From DATAOG01 sp046727895 (GTDB lineage: Bacteria; Pseudomonadota; Alphaproteobacteria; Geminicoccales; Geminicoccaceae): 13,071 bases of DNA. Shown here piece after piece: positions 1-5,251 of the stretch (position 1 is the first letter of the stretch; every line of letters begins with the position of its first letter). The position numbers and the translations under genes are program-made. The stretch is taken from contig JBKPDM010000272.1 in the NCBI GenBank assembly GCA_046727895.1, positions 1 through 13,071 on the forward strand, in the 5' to 3' direction. The notes under the pieces were generated by a model, which saw only the letters and a program-made list of their open reading frames with translations, was not told the DNA's origin and ran no database searches.

Positions 1-320
1 CCGGACGTGGTTGCCGAGCCCGAGCCGGGCCTGGCGGGTCCGGGGGAAGGCGGGGCGGCGGTGGCGGCCGGGGCGCCCGGCTTGGCCGGTCCGGCCGCAG
101 CGGCCATCCCGGGTTTCGACTCCGGCTCTGCCGGCGCGGTCGGTCCGGCGCTGGCGGCTGCACCGCCGCGCGGCTCGATGGCGCGCCCAAAGGCGGCACC
201 GTTGGCCGCGGCGCTCGCTTGAGCGGCGTCGGCGCCGGCAGCAGCCTTGGAGGAGGCCTGTTGGAGCTTCGGCGCAGGCCCTAGCGCATCGGCTGGCTTT
301 CTGCCTCTGTTGCGCGCCAT
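1..320 (-). CDS. N-terminal fragment of an Ala/Pro-rich protein, gene after hemD; rest lies outside the window
   Basis: The frame opens with ATG at 320-318 and runs off the left edge, giving 106 codons. An AGAGG ribosome binding site lies about six bases upstream of the ATG. The protein begins with a short basic stretch (MARNRGRKPADALG). It then becomes low-complexity Ala, Pro and Gly with scattered charges, and shows no membrane segment or domain in the visible part. It follows hemD on the same strand after 76 bp, so it probably belongs to the hemC-hemD transcript. In many alphaproteobacteria the gene after hemD encodes a membrane-anchored mitofilin/Mic60-like protein (COG4223), which often has such an Ala/Pro-rich N-terminal segment. 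That identity rests on position and composition only. The +strand frames over this region are also open because of high GC, but none resembles a protein family. Confidence 0.55.
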   Translation of the reverse strand, partial: MARNRGRKPADALGPAPKLQQASSKAAAGADAAQASAAANGAAFGRAIEPRGGAAASAGPTAPAEPESKPGMAAAAGPAKPGAPAATAAPPSPGPARPGSGSATTS

Positions 321-396
321 GGGTGACCTCTTGTGGGTGATCGGTCGAGACGGTGGGGCTAGCGGCGGGCCGGACGGTGGCACCGGTCTTGTCGGC

Positions 397-1110
397 CTAG
401 CATCTTCGTCCGGCCCCTTCAAGCCGGCGAAGGAGCATCTCGAGCTCCGGTCGTGTCGCGACCCGGACGCCCCGCCAGACGAGGCGACGGCAGGGCTCGG
501 CCACGGCGGCGCTCAGGCATATCGCGTCGGTACGGCCGAGGCAGCCGGCGAGGTCATGCCGCGCGACCAGCTCGGCGAAGATCGCGGCAGTCCGCGGCGA
601 GAACAGCAGCACCGCATCGATCACCTCGCGCCGCAGCGCCTCGATCACGCCGGGCGACAGGGTGGGTGCGGCCACCGCCCGGTACACCGGCTGGCGGCGC
701 AGAGCAAAGCCAGCGGCCGCGAGCTGCTCGGCCAGGCCCGGGCGCACCTCGGTGCCGCAAAGATGCAGAAGCGCGCCGCTCCCCGGCCGGCACTGCTCTC
801 GGATCATCAGGGCCAGGCTCGAAGCATCGCCGGCCGCCACCCGTACGTCGCTCAAGCCCGCCCGGCGTGCCGCCGCCGCCGTCGACTCACCAACCACGAA
901 CACCGGAAGCGGTGCGATCGTTCCATCGAGGGCGGGCACCGCGTTGGCGCTGGTCAGAACGATCGCCTGCACGCCGTCGAGGTTGAGACTGGCGCAGCGG
1001 ATCGGCTCGATCGTGAGCAGCGGCTCGACCAGGGTGCTGTGGCCCCGAGCCTCGAGCTCACTGGCGAGCGTCGCGGCGTCGTCGCGCGGTCGTGTGATCA
1101 GCACCTGCAC
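397..1110 (-). CDS. hemD: Uroporphyrinogen-III synthase
   Basis: HemD cyclises hydroxymethylbilane, with inversion of ring D, to uroporphyrinogen III, the branch point to haem, sirohaem and cobalamin. It acts in the cytoplasm. The 237-residue length fits the family. Visible signatures are the N-terminal VLITRPRDDA (residues 3-12), the hinge-proximal VLTSANAV (51-58), LLHLCGTEVRPGLAEQL (114-130) and LLFSPRTA (168-175), which matches the family FSPRSA motif. The family is weakly conserved, so the position directly after hemC adds much of the support. The start is GTG, 28 bp after the hemC stop, chosen because AGGAG sits eight bases upstream and because the MQVLITRP N-terminus is typical. It is probably co-transcribed with hemC. 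Confidence 0.93.
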   Translation of the reverse strand: MQVLITRPRDDAATLASELEARGHSTLVEPLLTIEPIRCASLNLDGVQAIVLTSANAVPALDGTIAPLPVFVVGESTAAAARRAGLSDVRVAAGDASSLALMIREQCRPGSGALLHLCGTEVRPGLAEQLAAAGFALRRQPVYRAVAAPTLSPGVIEALRREVIDAVLLFSPRTAAIFAELVARHDLAGCLGRTDAICLSAAVAEPCRRLVWRGVRVATRPELEMLLRRLEGAGRRC

Positions 1111-1138
1111 CTTGCAGCTCCTGCCTCGGGCCGCCGGC

Positions 1139-2074
1139 TTAGTCGAAGAAGTCCGGCCCGGCGCGAACCTTCAGCTCGCGACCGGCGTCCGAGCCGAGCG
1201 CCTCGCCATCCGCGATCGCGCCCATGCGCTCGGCACGCAGACAGACGCTGCCGTCCGGGCGCGCGATCAGGGCGCGAAGGTGCAGTAGCTCGCCTTCGAG
1301 CTCGGCGTAGCCCGCGATCGGGGTGCGGCAGGAACCGTCGAGCGCGGCAAGCAACGCACGCTCGGTCCGCACGCAGATGCTGGTCCCGGGGTGATCGATC
1401 GCCGCCAGCAGGGCGCGCGTCCGGTCGTCGTCAGCGCGGCATTCGATGCCGATCGCGCCCTGAGCGACCGCGGGCAGCATCACCTCGGGGGACAGCACGG
1501 TCCCGCCGGGGTCGATGCCTAGGCGCTTCAGGCCGGCGAGCGCGAGGAGCGTTGCGTCGACCTCGCCGGCCGCAAGCTTGCGCAGGCGCGTCTCGACGTT
1601 GCCGCGGAAGCCGACCACCTCAAGGTCGGGCCGGTGCGCTAGCAGTTGCGCCTTGCGCCGGGGCGATCCACTGCCGATCACCGCACGTCGCGCCAGAGCG
1701 TCAATGCCGCGGCCAGCGAGAGTGGCTGCGCCGCGGGCCAGCAGGACGTCGCGCGGGTCTTCGCGCTCGAGGATCGCGCCGATCACCAGCCCCTCGGGCA
1801 GCCAGGTCGGCAGGTCCTTCATCGAGTGCACGGCGAGGTCAAGCCGGCGCTCCAGAAGCGCCGCCTCGAGCTCCTTGCAGAACAGGCCCTTGCCGCCCAG
1901 CTCGGCGAGCGGCCGGTCGGCCAGCCGGTCGCCGCTTGTGCGGATCGCCACGATTTCGAGCGCGCCATGCTCGGCCAGCTCGGGATGCGCTTGCTCGAGG
2001 GCGGCGAGGGCCAGCGCCGCCTGGACGCGTGCCAGGGGCGAGCCGCGGGTGCCGATCCGGAGACGGGGCCTCAT
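1139..2074 (-). CDS. hemC: Porphobilinogen deaminase (hydroxymethylbilane synthase)
   Basis: HemC polymerises four porphobilinogen molecules into hydroxymethylbilane using a covalently bound dipyrromethane cofactor. Counted from the ATG at 2074, the 311-residue protein shows the N-terminal LRIGTRGSPLA, then VHSMKDLP (82-89) with the catalytic Asp. Next come GSGSPRRKAQL (about 135-145), FRGNVETRLRKL (about 156-167) and GSCRTPIAGYA (about 247-257), whose Cys249 is the cofactor attachment site. All key positions are present. A TTG two codons upstream (2080) would give 313 residues, but the ATG start matches the family better. No Shine-Dalgarno sequence lies in front of either start, and the best promoter candidate leaves a leader of only a few bases, so the message may be nearly leaderless. 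hemD follows in the same direction and tsaD diverges from it. Confidence 0.97.
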   Translation of the reverse strand: MRPRLRIGTRGSPLARVQAALALAALEQAHPELAEHGALEIVAIRTSGDRLADRPLAELGGKGLFCKELEAALLERRLDLAVHSMKDLPTWLPEGLVIGAILEREDPRDVLLARGAATLAGRGIDALARRAVIGSGSPRRKAQLLAHRPDLEVVGFRGNVETRLRKLAAGEVDATLLALAGLKRLGIDPGGTVLSPEVMLPAVAQGAIGIECRADDDRTRALLAAIDHPGTSICVRTERALLAALDGSCRTPIAGYAELEGELLHLRALIARPDGSVCLRAERMGAIADGEALGSDAGRELKVRAGPDFFD

Positions 2075-2086
2075 GGTCAAGATCTG

Positions 2087-2115
2087 GTTATAGCGGCCGC
2101 CGCCGACTATGTCCT
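2087..2115 (-). promoter_or_regulatory. Candidate sigma70-type promoter of hemC
   Basis: Read on the minus strand, AGGACA (2115-2110) and TATAAC (2092-2087) are separated by 17 bases. They match the -35 and -10 consensus at four and five of six positions. Transcription would start near 2080, six bases or fewer before the hemC ATG. On the plus strand the same AT-rich core reads TATAGC (2089-2094) and could serve tsaD, but no good -35 box accompanies it. This is seen by eye and has not been tested. Confidence 0.45.
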
Positions 2116-2121
2116 GACATC

Positions 2122-3210
2122 ATGTCCGAGAATGCCAGTAGCACCCGGTCGGCGGTCGTGCTCGGCATCGAGACCAGCTGCGACGAGACCGCCGTGGCGC
2201 TGGTCGATGCCGAGCGGCGGGTCCTGGCCGAAGCCCTCTACAGCCAGCTCGAGGCGCACGCGCCCTTCGGCGGGGTCGTGCCCGAGATCGCGGCGCGCGC
2301 CCATGTCGAGATCCTGGACCGCCTGATCACGCAAATCATGGCCGAGGCGGGCCTCGGCTTCGGCGACCTTGCCGGCATCGCCGCGACCGCCGGGCCGGGG
2401 TTGATCGGTGGTTTGATCGTCGGCCTGGTGACCGCCAAGGCGATCGCTGCGGTGCACCGTCTGCCGCTGCTCGCAATCAATCATCTGGAAGGCCATGCGC
2501 TGACCGCGCGGCTGACCCATGCGGCCGAGTTTCCCTATCTCCTGCTCCTGATCTCGGGCGGCCACTGCCAGCTTCTGGCAGTCGAGGGGGTCGGGCGCTA
2601 CCGGCGGCTCGGCACCACGCTCGACGACGCGCTCGGCGAGGCGTTCGACAAGGCGGCCAAGATGCTGGGCCTCGGTTTTCCGGGCGGGCCGGCGCTCGAG
2701 CGGGCGGCGAGGGCAGGGGACCCGGAGCGCTTCGCCCTGCCGCGGCCGCTCCTCGGTCAGCCCGGCTGCCACTTCTCGTTCTCCGGTCTCAAGACCGCGC
2801 TCCGCCAGACCATCGAGCGGCTCGGAGCTGCCAGCCTCGAGCCGCCGGCGGTGAACGACCTCGCTGCCGGCTTCCAGGCCGCGGCCGGCGACATCCTGGT
2901 CGATCGCACGCGCCGCGCCGCCCTGATCTTTCGGGCCGGCTATCCGGTTGCCGACACGCTGGTGGTCGCGGGCGGGGTCGCGGCCAACGCTGATGTGCGC
3001 GCGCGGCTCGCGGAGCTGACTGAGGAGCTGGATCTGCGGCTGATCATCCCGCCACCCCGGCTTTGCACCGACAACGGCGTGATGATCGCCTGGGCCGGGC
3101 TCGAGCGCCTCGCCCTTGGCCTCACCGACGACCTCGCGGTCCCAGCCCGCGCCCGCTGGCCTTTGGACCCCACCGCCGCGCCGGCGCTCGGCGCCGGGGT
3201 CAAGGCGTAG
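2122..3210 (+). CDS. tsaD: tRNA N6-threonylcarbamoyladenosine transferase TsaD
   Basis: TsaD, with TsaB and TsaE, transfers the threonylcarbamoyl group from threonylcarbamoyl-AMP to A37 of tRNAs that read ANN codons. The protein has 362 residues, normal to slightly long. It begins with a short polar leader, then VLGIETSCDETAVALV (13-28), the ASKHA-type nucleotide-binding start. Metal ligands are visible: His121 and His125 in NHLEGHALTA, and Asp317 in LCTDNGVMIA. LLISGGHCQLL (142-152), LGEAFDKAAKMLGLGFPGG (171-189) and VVAGGVAAN (281-289) are also present. The ATG at 2122 is chosen because the frame has no start closer to the motif, although the Shine-Dalgarno is poor. It diverges from hemC across 47 bp. 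The gpsA gene often found after tsaD in alphaproteobacteria is not there; a toxin-antitoxin patch follows instead. Confidence 0.98.
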   Translation: MSENASSTRSAVVLGIETSCDETAVALVDAERRVLAEALYSQLEAHAPFGGVVPEIAARAHVEILDRLITQIMAEAGLGFGDLAGIAATAGPGLIGGLIVGLVTAKAIAAVHRLPLLAINHLEGHALTARLTHAAEFPYLLLLISGGHCQLLAVEGVGRYRRLGTTLDDALGEAFDKAAKMLGLGFPGGPALERAARAGDPERFALPRPLLGQPGCHFSFSGLKTALRQTIERLGAASLEPPAVNDLAAGFQAAAGDILVDRTRRAALIFRAGYPVADTLVVAGGVAANADVRARLAELTEELDLRLIIPPPRLCTDNGVMIAWAGLERLALGLTDDLAVPARARWPLDPTAAPALGAGVKA

Positions 3211-3235
3211 TCGGGCAGAACGAGCGCCTTGAAGG

Positions 3236-3251
3236 CCTTCCGTCGGGAAGG
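3236..3251 (+). terminator. Small hairpin after tsaD, weak terminator candidate
   Basis: CCTTCC and GGAAGG form a perfect 6-bp stem around a GTCG loop, 25 bases after the tsaD stop. The overlapping GAAGGCCTTC (3231-3240) is itself a perfect 10-base palindrome, so two folds compete. No T-run follows, so intrinsic termination would be weak at best. It may instead be part of the toxin-antitoxin control region. Confidence 0.25.
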
Positions 3252-3270
3252 TATGACCACTCTGACCATA
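3252..3270. promoter_or_regulatory. Imperfect inverted repeat upstream of the vapB-like antitoxin gene, candidate autoregulatory operator
   Basis: TATGACCA and TGACCATA flank a CTC centre; six of eight arm positions are complementary. The same stretch contains the direct repeat TGACCA-CTC-TGACCA. It ends 19 bases before the ATG of the antitoxin gene. Antitoxins of the Phd/YefM and VapB kinds commonly repress their own operon through short palindromes in this position. Binding here is inference. Confidence 0.4.
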
Positions 3271-3289
3271 ACGGTGTGAGTGAGTGGCG

Positions 3290-3538
3290 ATGGCGAGCTG
3301 GAAGGTCGCAGATGCCAAGGCGCGCTTCAGTGAGCTGATCGACAAAGCGCTGCGTGAAGGCGCACAGGAGATCACGCGCCACGGCAAACGCACCGTGGTC
3401 GTGGTCGCGGCCGAGGAGTGGGATCGCAAGGCGCGCCGGCACGGAAACCTGGTCGAGTTCCTCGACGCCTCGCCGCTCCGAGGCTCCGGTCTCGAGATCG
3501 AGCGGCTGCGGGATCGGCCGCGCGATGTCGAGCTGTGA
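3290..3538 (+). CDS. Phd/YefM-family antitoxin (VapB-type), now without an intact toxin partner
   Basis: This 82-residue protein has the Phd/YefM fold signature: WKVADAKARFSELIDKAL (4-21) followed by a basic and beta segment (ITRHGKRTVVVVAAEEWDR, about 27-45). An acidic C-terminal tail follows (NLVEFLDASPLRGSGLEIE), the part that usually wraps the toxin. Such proteins bind their operon's DNA and neutralise a PIN-type RNase by covering its active site. An in-frame GTG at 3284 would add two residues; ATG is preferred because family members start close to the first tryptophan. The stop codon overlaps the GTG start of the VapC remnant (GTGA), the usual coupled arrangement. The protein looks intact, while the adjoining toxin has lost its C-terminal third, so it may now act only as a repressor or as an antitoxin for a relative elsewhere. 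Confidence 0.88.
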   Translation: MASWKVADAKARFSELIDKALREGAQEITRHGKRTVVVVAAEEWDRKARRHGNLVEFLDASPLRGSGLEIERLRDRPRDVEL

Positions 3539-3792
3539 GATATCTGCTCGACATCAACGTCATCTCGGAATGGATCAAACCGCGGCCGGATGCCGGCGTC
3601 GTCGCCTGGCTGGCTGGCGCCGACGAGGACGATCTCTATTTGAGCGTGTTGGCGTTCGCCGAGATCCGCCTCGGCACTGAGCTGCTGCCAGAGGGGCCTA
3701 AGCGCAGGCGGATCGGGGCATGGCTCGACGACGATCTCGCGGCGCGATTCGAGGGCCGGATCATCGGCATCGACCGTGCGATCGCCGAGGCG
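3535..3792 (+). pseudogene. 5' part of a VapC-type PIN-domain toxin, truncated by a junction near 3790
   Basis: From the GTG at 3535 the frame gives VRYLLDINVISEWIKPRP, then YLSVLAFAEIRLG and RFEGRIIGIDRAIAEA, a clear PIN-domain N-terminal two thirds. Two acidic active-site residues are present (Asp6, Glu43). After residue 86 the similarity stops: the same frame runs on to 3942 but reads ATATRGRCLTAGGC and other Arg/Ser/Cys-rich sequence with no PIN character. The expected second half, with the DAFLAATA-type and RNxxDF-type acidic motifs, is absent. The DNA after the junction instead encodes HigB in another frame. Without the other two acidic residues the nuclease centre cannot form, so this is called a pseudogene. 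It is coupled to the preceding antitoxin by a GTGA overlap. Confidence 0.85.
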
Positions 3793-4052
3793 ACCGCGAC
3801 ACGCGGGCGCTGTTTGACGGCCGGCGGGTGCGTCGGTTCGAAGCGATCCGCGAGCAGGCGGAGCGGCGCTTACAAGTGCTGGCGAGTGCGCGCACGCTCG
3901 ACGATCTGCGGGCATTGCGGAGCAATCGGCTCGAGGCGTTGAGCGGCGATCGCCACGGCCAGTTCAGCATCCGCATCAACCTGCAGTGGCGGGTCTGCTT
4001 CAGATGGCAGGAGGGCGACGCCTGGGACGTTTAGATCGTCGACTGCCATTGA
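3792..4052 (+). pseudogene. higB: HigB (RelE/ParE-superfamily) toxin remnant lacking its start and interrupted by TAG
   Basis: In the frame starting at 3792 the sequence reads DRDTRALFDGRRVRRFEAI, then NRLEALSGDRHGQFSIRIN, then LQWRVCFRWQEGDAWDV, diagnostic of HigB/killer-protein mRNA interferases. The usual first five or six residues (a MIxSF-like start) are missing, because the DNA before 3792 belongs to VapC. The only ATG in frame (3720) would prepend 24 residues of out-of-frame VapC sequence. At 4032-4034 a TAG interrupts the tail. The frame then continues IVDCH and ends at TGA 4050-4052, so the original text was probably DVEIVDxH with a GAG-to-TAG change. The last beta strand is therefore cut too. 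A functional product is unlikely. higA follows 15 bases after the natural stop. Confidence 0.87.
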
Positions 4053-4067
4053 CTGCGGAGGGAGTAC

Positions 4068-4373
4068 ATGCCCGAGGCCGTCCAGTGTAAAATGCGACCG
4101 GTCCATCCCGGCGAGGTCCTGCGCGAGGAGCTGGCCGAGCTCGGTCTGTCGGCCCGGGCGTTCGCCGGGGCGCTCGGCATCCCGGTCAACCGGGTTACCC
4201 AGATCCTGAATGGCAAGCGGGGCATCAGCGCCGACACGGCGCTACGTCTCGCACACTATCTCGGCAGCTCGGCCGAGTTCTGGATGGACCTGCAGAGCGC
4301 CTACGAGTTGCGGCGGGCTCGCGCGGATGTGGGCGAGACCATCGCCCGCACCGTCACCCCTCGCGCCGCCTGA
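4068..4373 (+). CDS. higA: HigA-type antitoxin, XRE-family DNA-binding protein
   Basis: This is a 101-residue protein. Its central helix-turn-helix is LSARAFAGALGIPVNRVTQI (27-46), followed by LNGKRGISADTALRLAHYLG (47-66) and the SAEFWMDLQSAYELRRA motif (69-85) that defines HigA within the XRE family. The leading HPGEVLREEL (13-22) is equally typical. HigA binds the operator of higBA and neutralises HigB. A strong GGAGGGAG ribosome binding site (4057-4064) sits before the ATG. The reading frame is complete and all diagnostic positions look normal, in contrast to the broken higB upstream. The original higBA promoter would lie before higB and seems to have been lost at the junction, so expression may now depend on the vapB-side promoter (inference). 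Confidence 0.93.
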   Translation: MPEAVQCKMRPVHPGEVLREELAELGLSARAFAGALGIPVNRVTQILNGKRGISADTALRLAHYLGSSAEFWMDLQSAYELRRARADVGETIARTVTPRAA

Positions 4374-4417
4374 GCGGCAGTGCGGACCCAGGCTGGCCGG
4401 ATCGACCCATCGCGCAT

Positions 4418-5251
4418 ATGAGCAGCTACGAGGACTACGACCGCGCCGCGGCCGGGTACGACCGCACCCGCGGGCCAGTCGGGCTCAAGATCATCGTCGG
4501 CTGCCTGGCGCAGGGTCCGACGCCGCTCAGCCAGATGACGCTGCTCGATGCCGGCTGCGGCACCGGCAACTACAGCGCTGCCCTGCTCGCCCACGTCGCG
4601 CGAATCGAGGCGTTCGACCTGTCGGCCGGCATGCTCGACGTGGCCAGGCGGAAGCTGGCCGACTTGGCCGCCCGCAATCGCGTGGCCTTTCACCAGGGCT
4701 CGATCGACGCCCTGCCGCTTGCGGACGGCGCGGTCGAGGGCGTGATGGTGAACCAGGTCCTGCATCATCTGCCGGACGACCCGGCGGCCGGCTGGCCCGC
4801 CCACCGCAGGGTCTTGCGCGAGCTCGCCCGAGTGCTCAAACCGGGCGGGATCTGCGTGATCAACAGCTGCTCGCACACCCAGATCGAGCAGGGCTTCTGG
4901 GCCTACCACCTGATCCCGGCGGCGCGCGATGCCATTCTGGCGCGGCTGATGCCGCTCGATCAGCTCGAGGCGGCGCTCCGCGAGGCGGGTATCGAGTACC
5001 GCGGCCGTTTCGTCCCGGTCGATGCGGTCCTGCAGGGCCCCGGCTATTTCGATCCGCGCGGGCCGCTCCGGCAGAGCTGGCGCGCAGGCGATTCGATCTG
5101 GGCGCTGGCCAGCGCAGCCGAGCTCGCCGCAGTCGAGCATACCCTGCAGGAGCTCGACCGGCAGGGCGCGCTCGAGGCGTATCTGCGCGAGCATGACGCA
5201 AGGCGGCCGGACATTGGCCAGATCACGCTGCTCTATGGCAGCAAGGACTGA
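4418..5251 (+). CDS. Class I SAM-dependent methyltransferase, substrate unknown
   Basis: The 277-residue protein has a Methyltransf_11/25-type core. Motif I is LLDAGCGTGNYSAALL (42-57), which binds S-adenosylmethionine. The acidic end of strand 2 is AFDLSAGMLDVAR (65-77). QGSIDALPLADGAVEGV (93-109) follows, then the motif IV region VNQVLHHLPDD (111-121) and VLKPGGICVIN (139-149). The C-terminal 120 residues, with GPGYFDPRGPL (207-217), do not point to a substrate that I recognise. The start is ATG at 4418 without a clear Shine-Dalgarno sequence. Its 3' end overlaps the 3' end of hutH by 19 bp, convergently, so no terminator fits between them. A role in small-molecule methylation is plausible, but the neighbours do not define one. 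Confidence 0.85.
   Translation: MSSYEDYDRAAAGYDRTRGPVGLKIIVGCLAQGPTPLSQMTLLDAGCGTGNYSAALLAHVARIEAFDLSAGMLDVARRKLADLAARNRVAFHQGSIDALPLADGAVEGVMVNQVLHHLPDDPAAGWPAHRRVLRELARVLKPGGICVINSCSHTQIEQGFWAYHLIPAARDAILARLMPLDQLEAALREAGIEYRGRFVPVDAVLQGPGYFDPRGPLRQSWRAGDSIWALASAAELAAVEHTLQELDRQGALEAYLREHDARRPDIGQITLLYGSKD

Noticed and set aside
1..240. GC-rich repeated-looking Ala/Pro/Gly region as a tandem repeat or structural element
   Set aside because: No constant repeat unit was found. It is explained by a low-complexity coding segment on the minus strand.
247..3210. A 987-codon open frame on the plus strand
   Set aside because: The true tsaD starts at 2122. The upstream part is antisense to hemD and hemC, and is Arg/Ala/Gly-rich without family motifs.
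2107..3915. A 602-codon open frame on the minus strand
   Set aside because: It is antisense to tsaD and the toxin-antitoxin genes, is low in complexity, and has no motif.
3720..4034. A chimeric 104-residue HigB starting at ATG 3720
   Set aside because: Its first 24 residues are VapC DNA read out of frame, there is no ribosome binding site, and the tail is cut by TAG; treated as a pseudogene.
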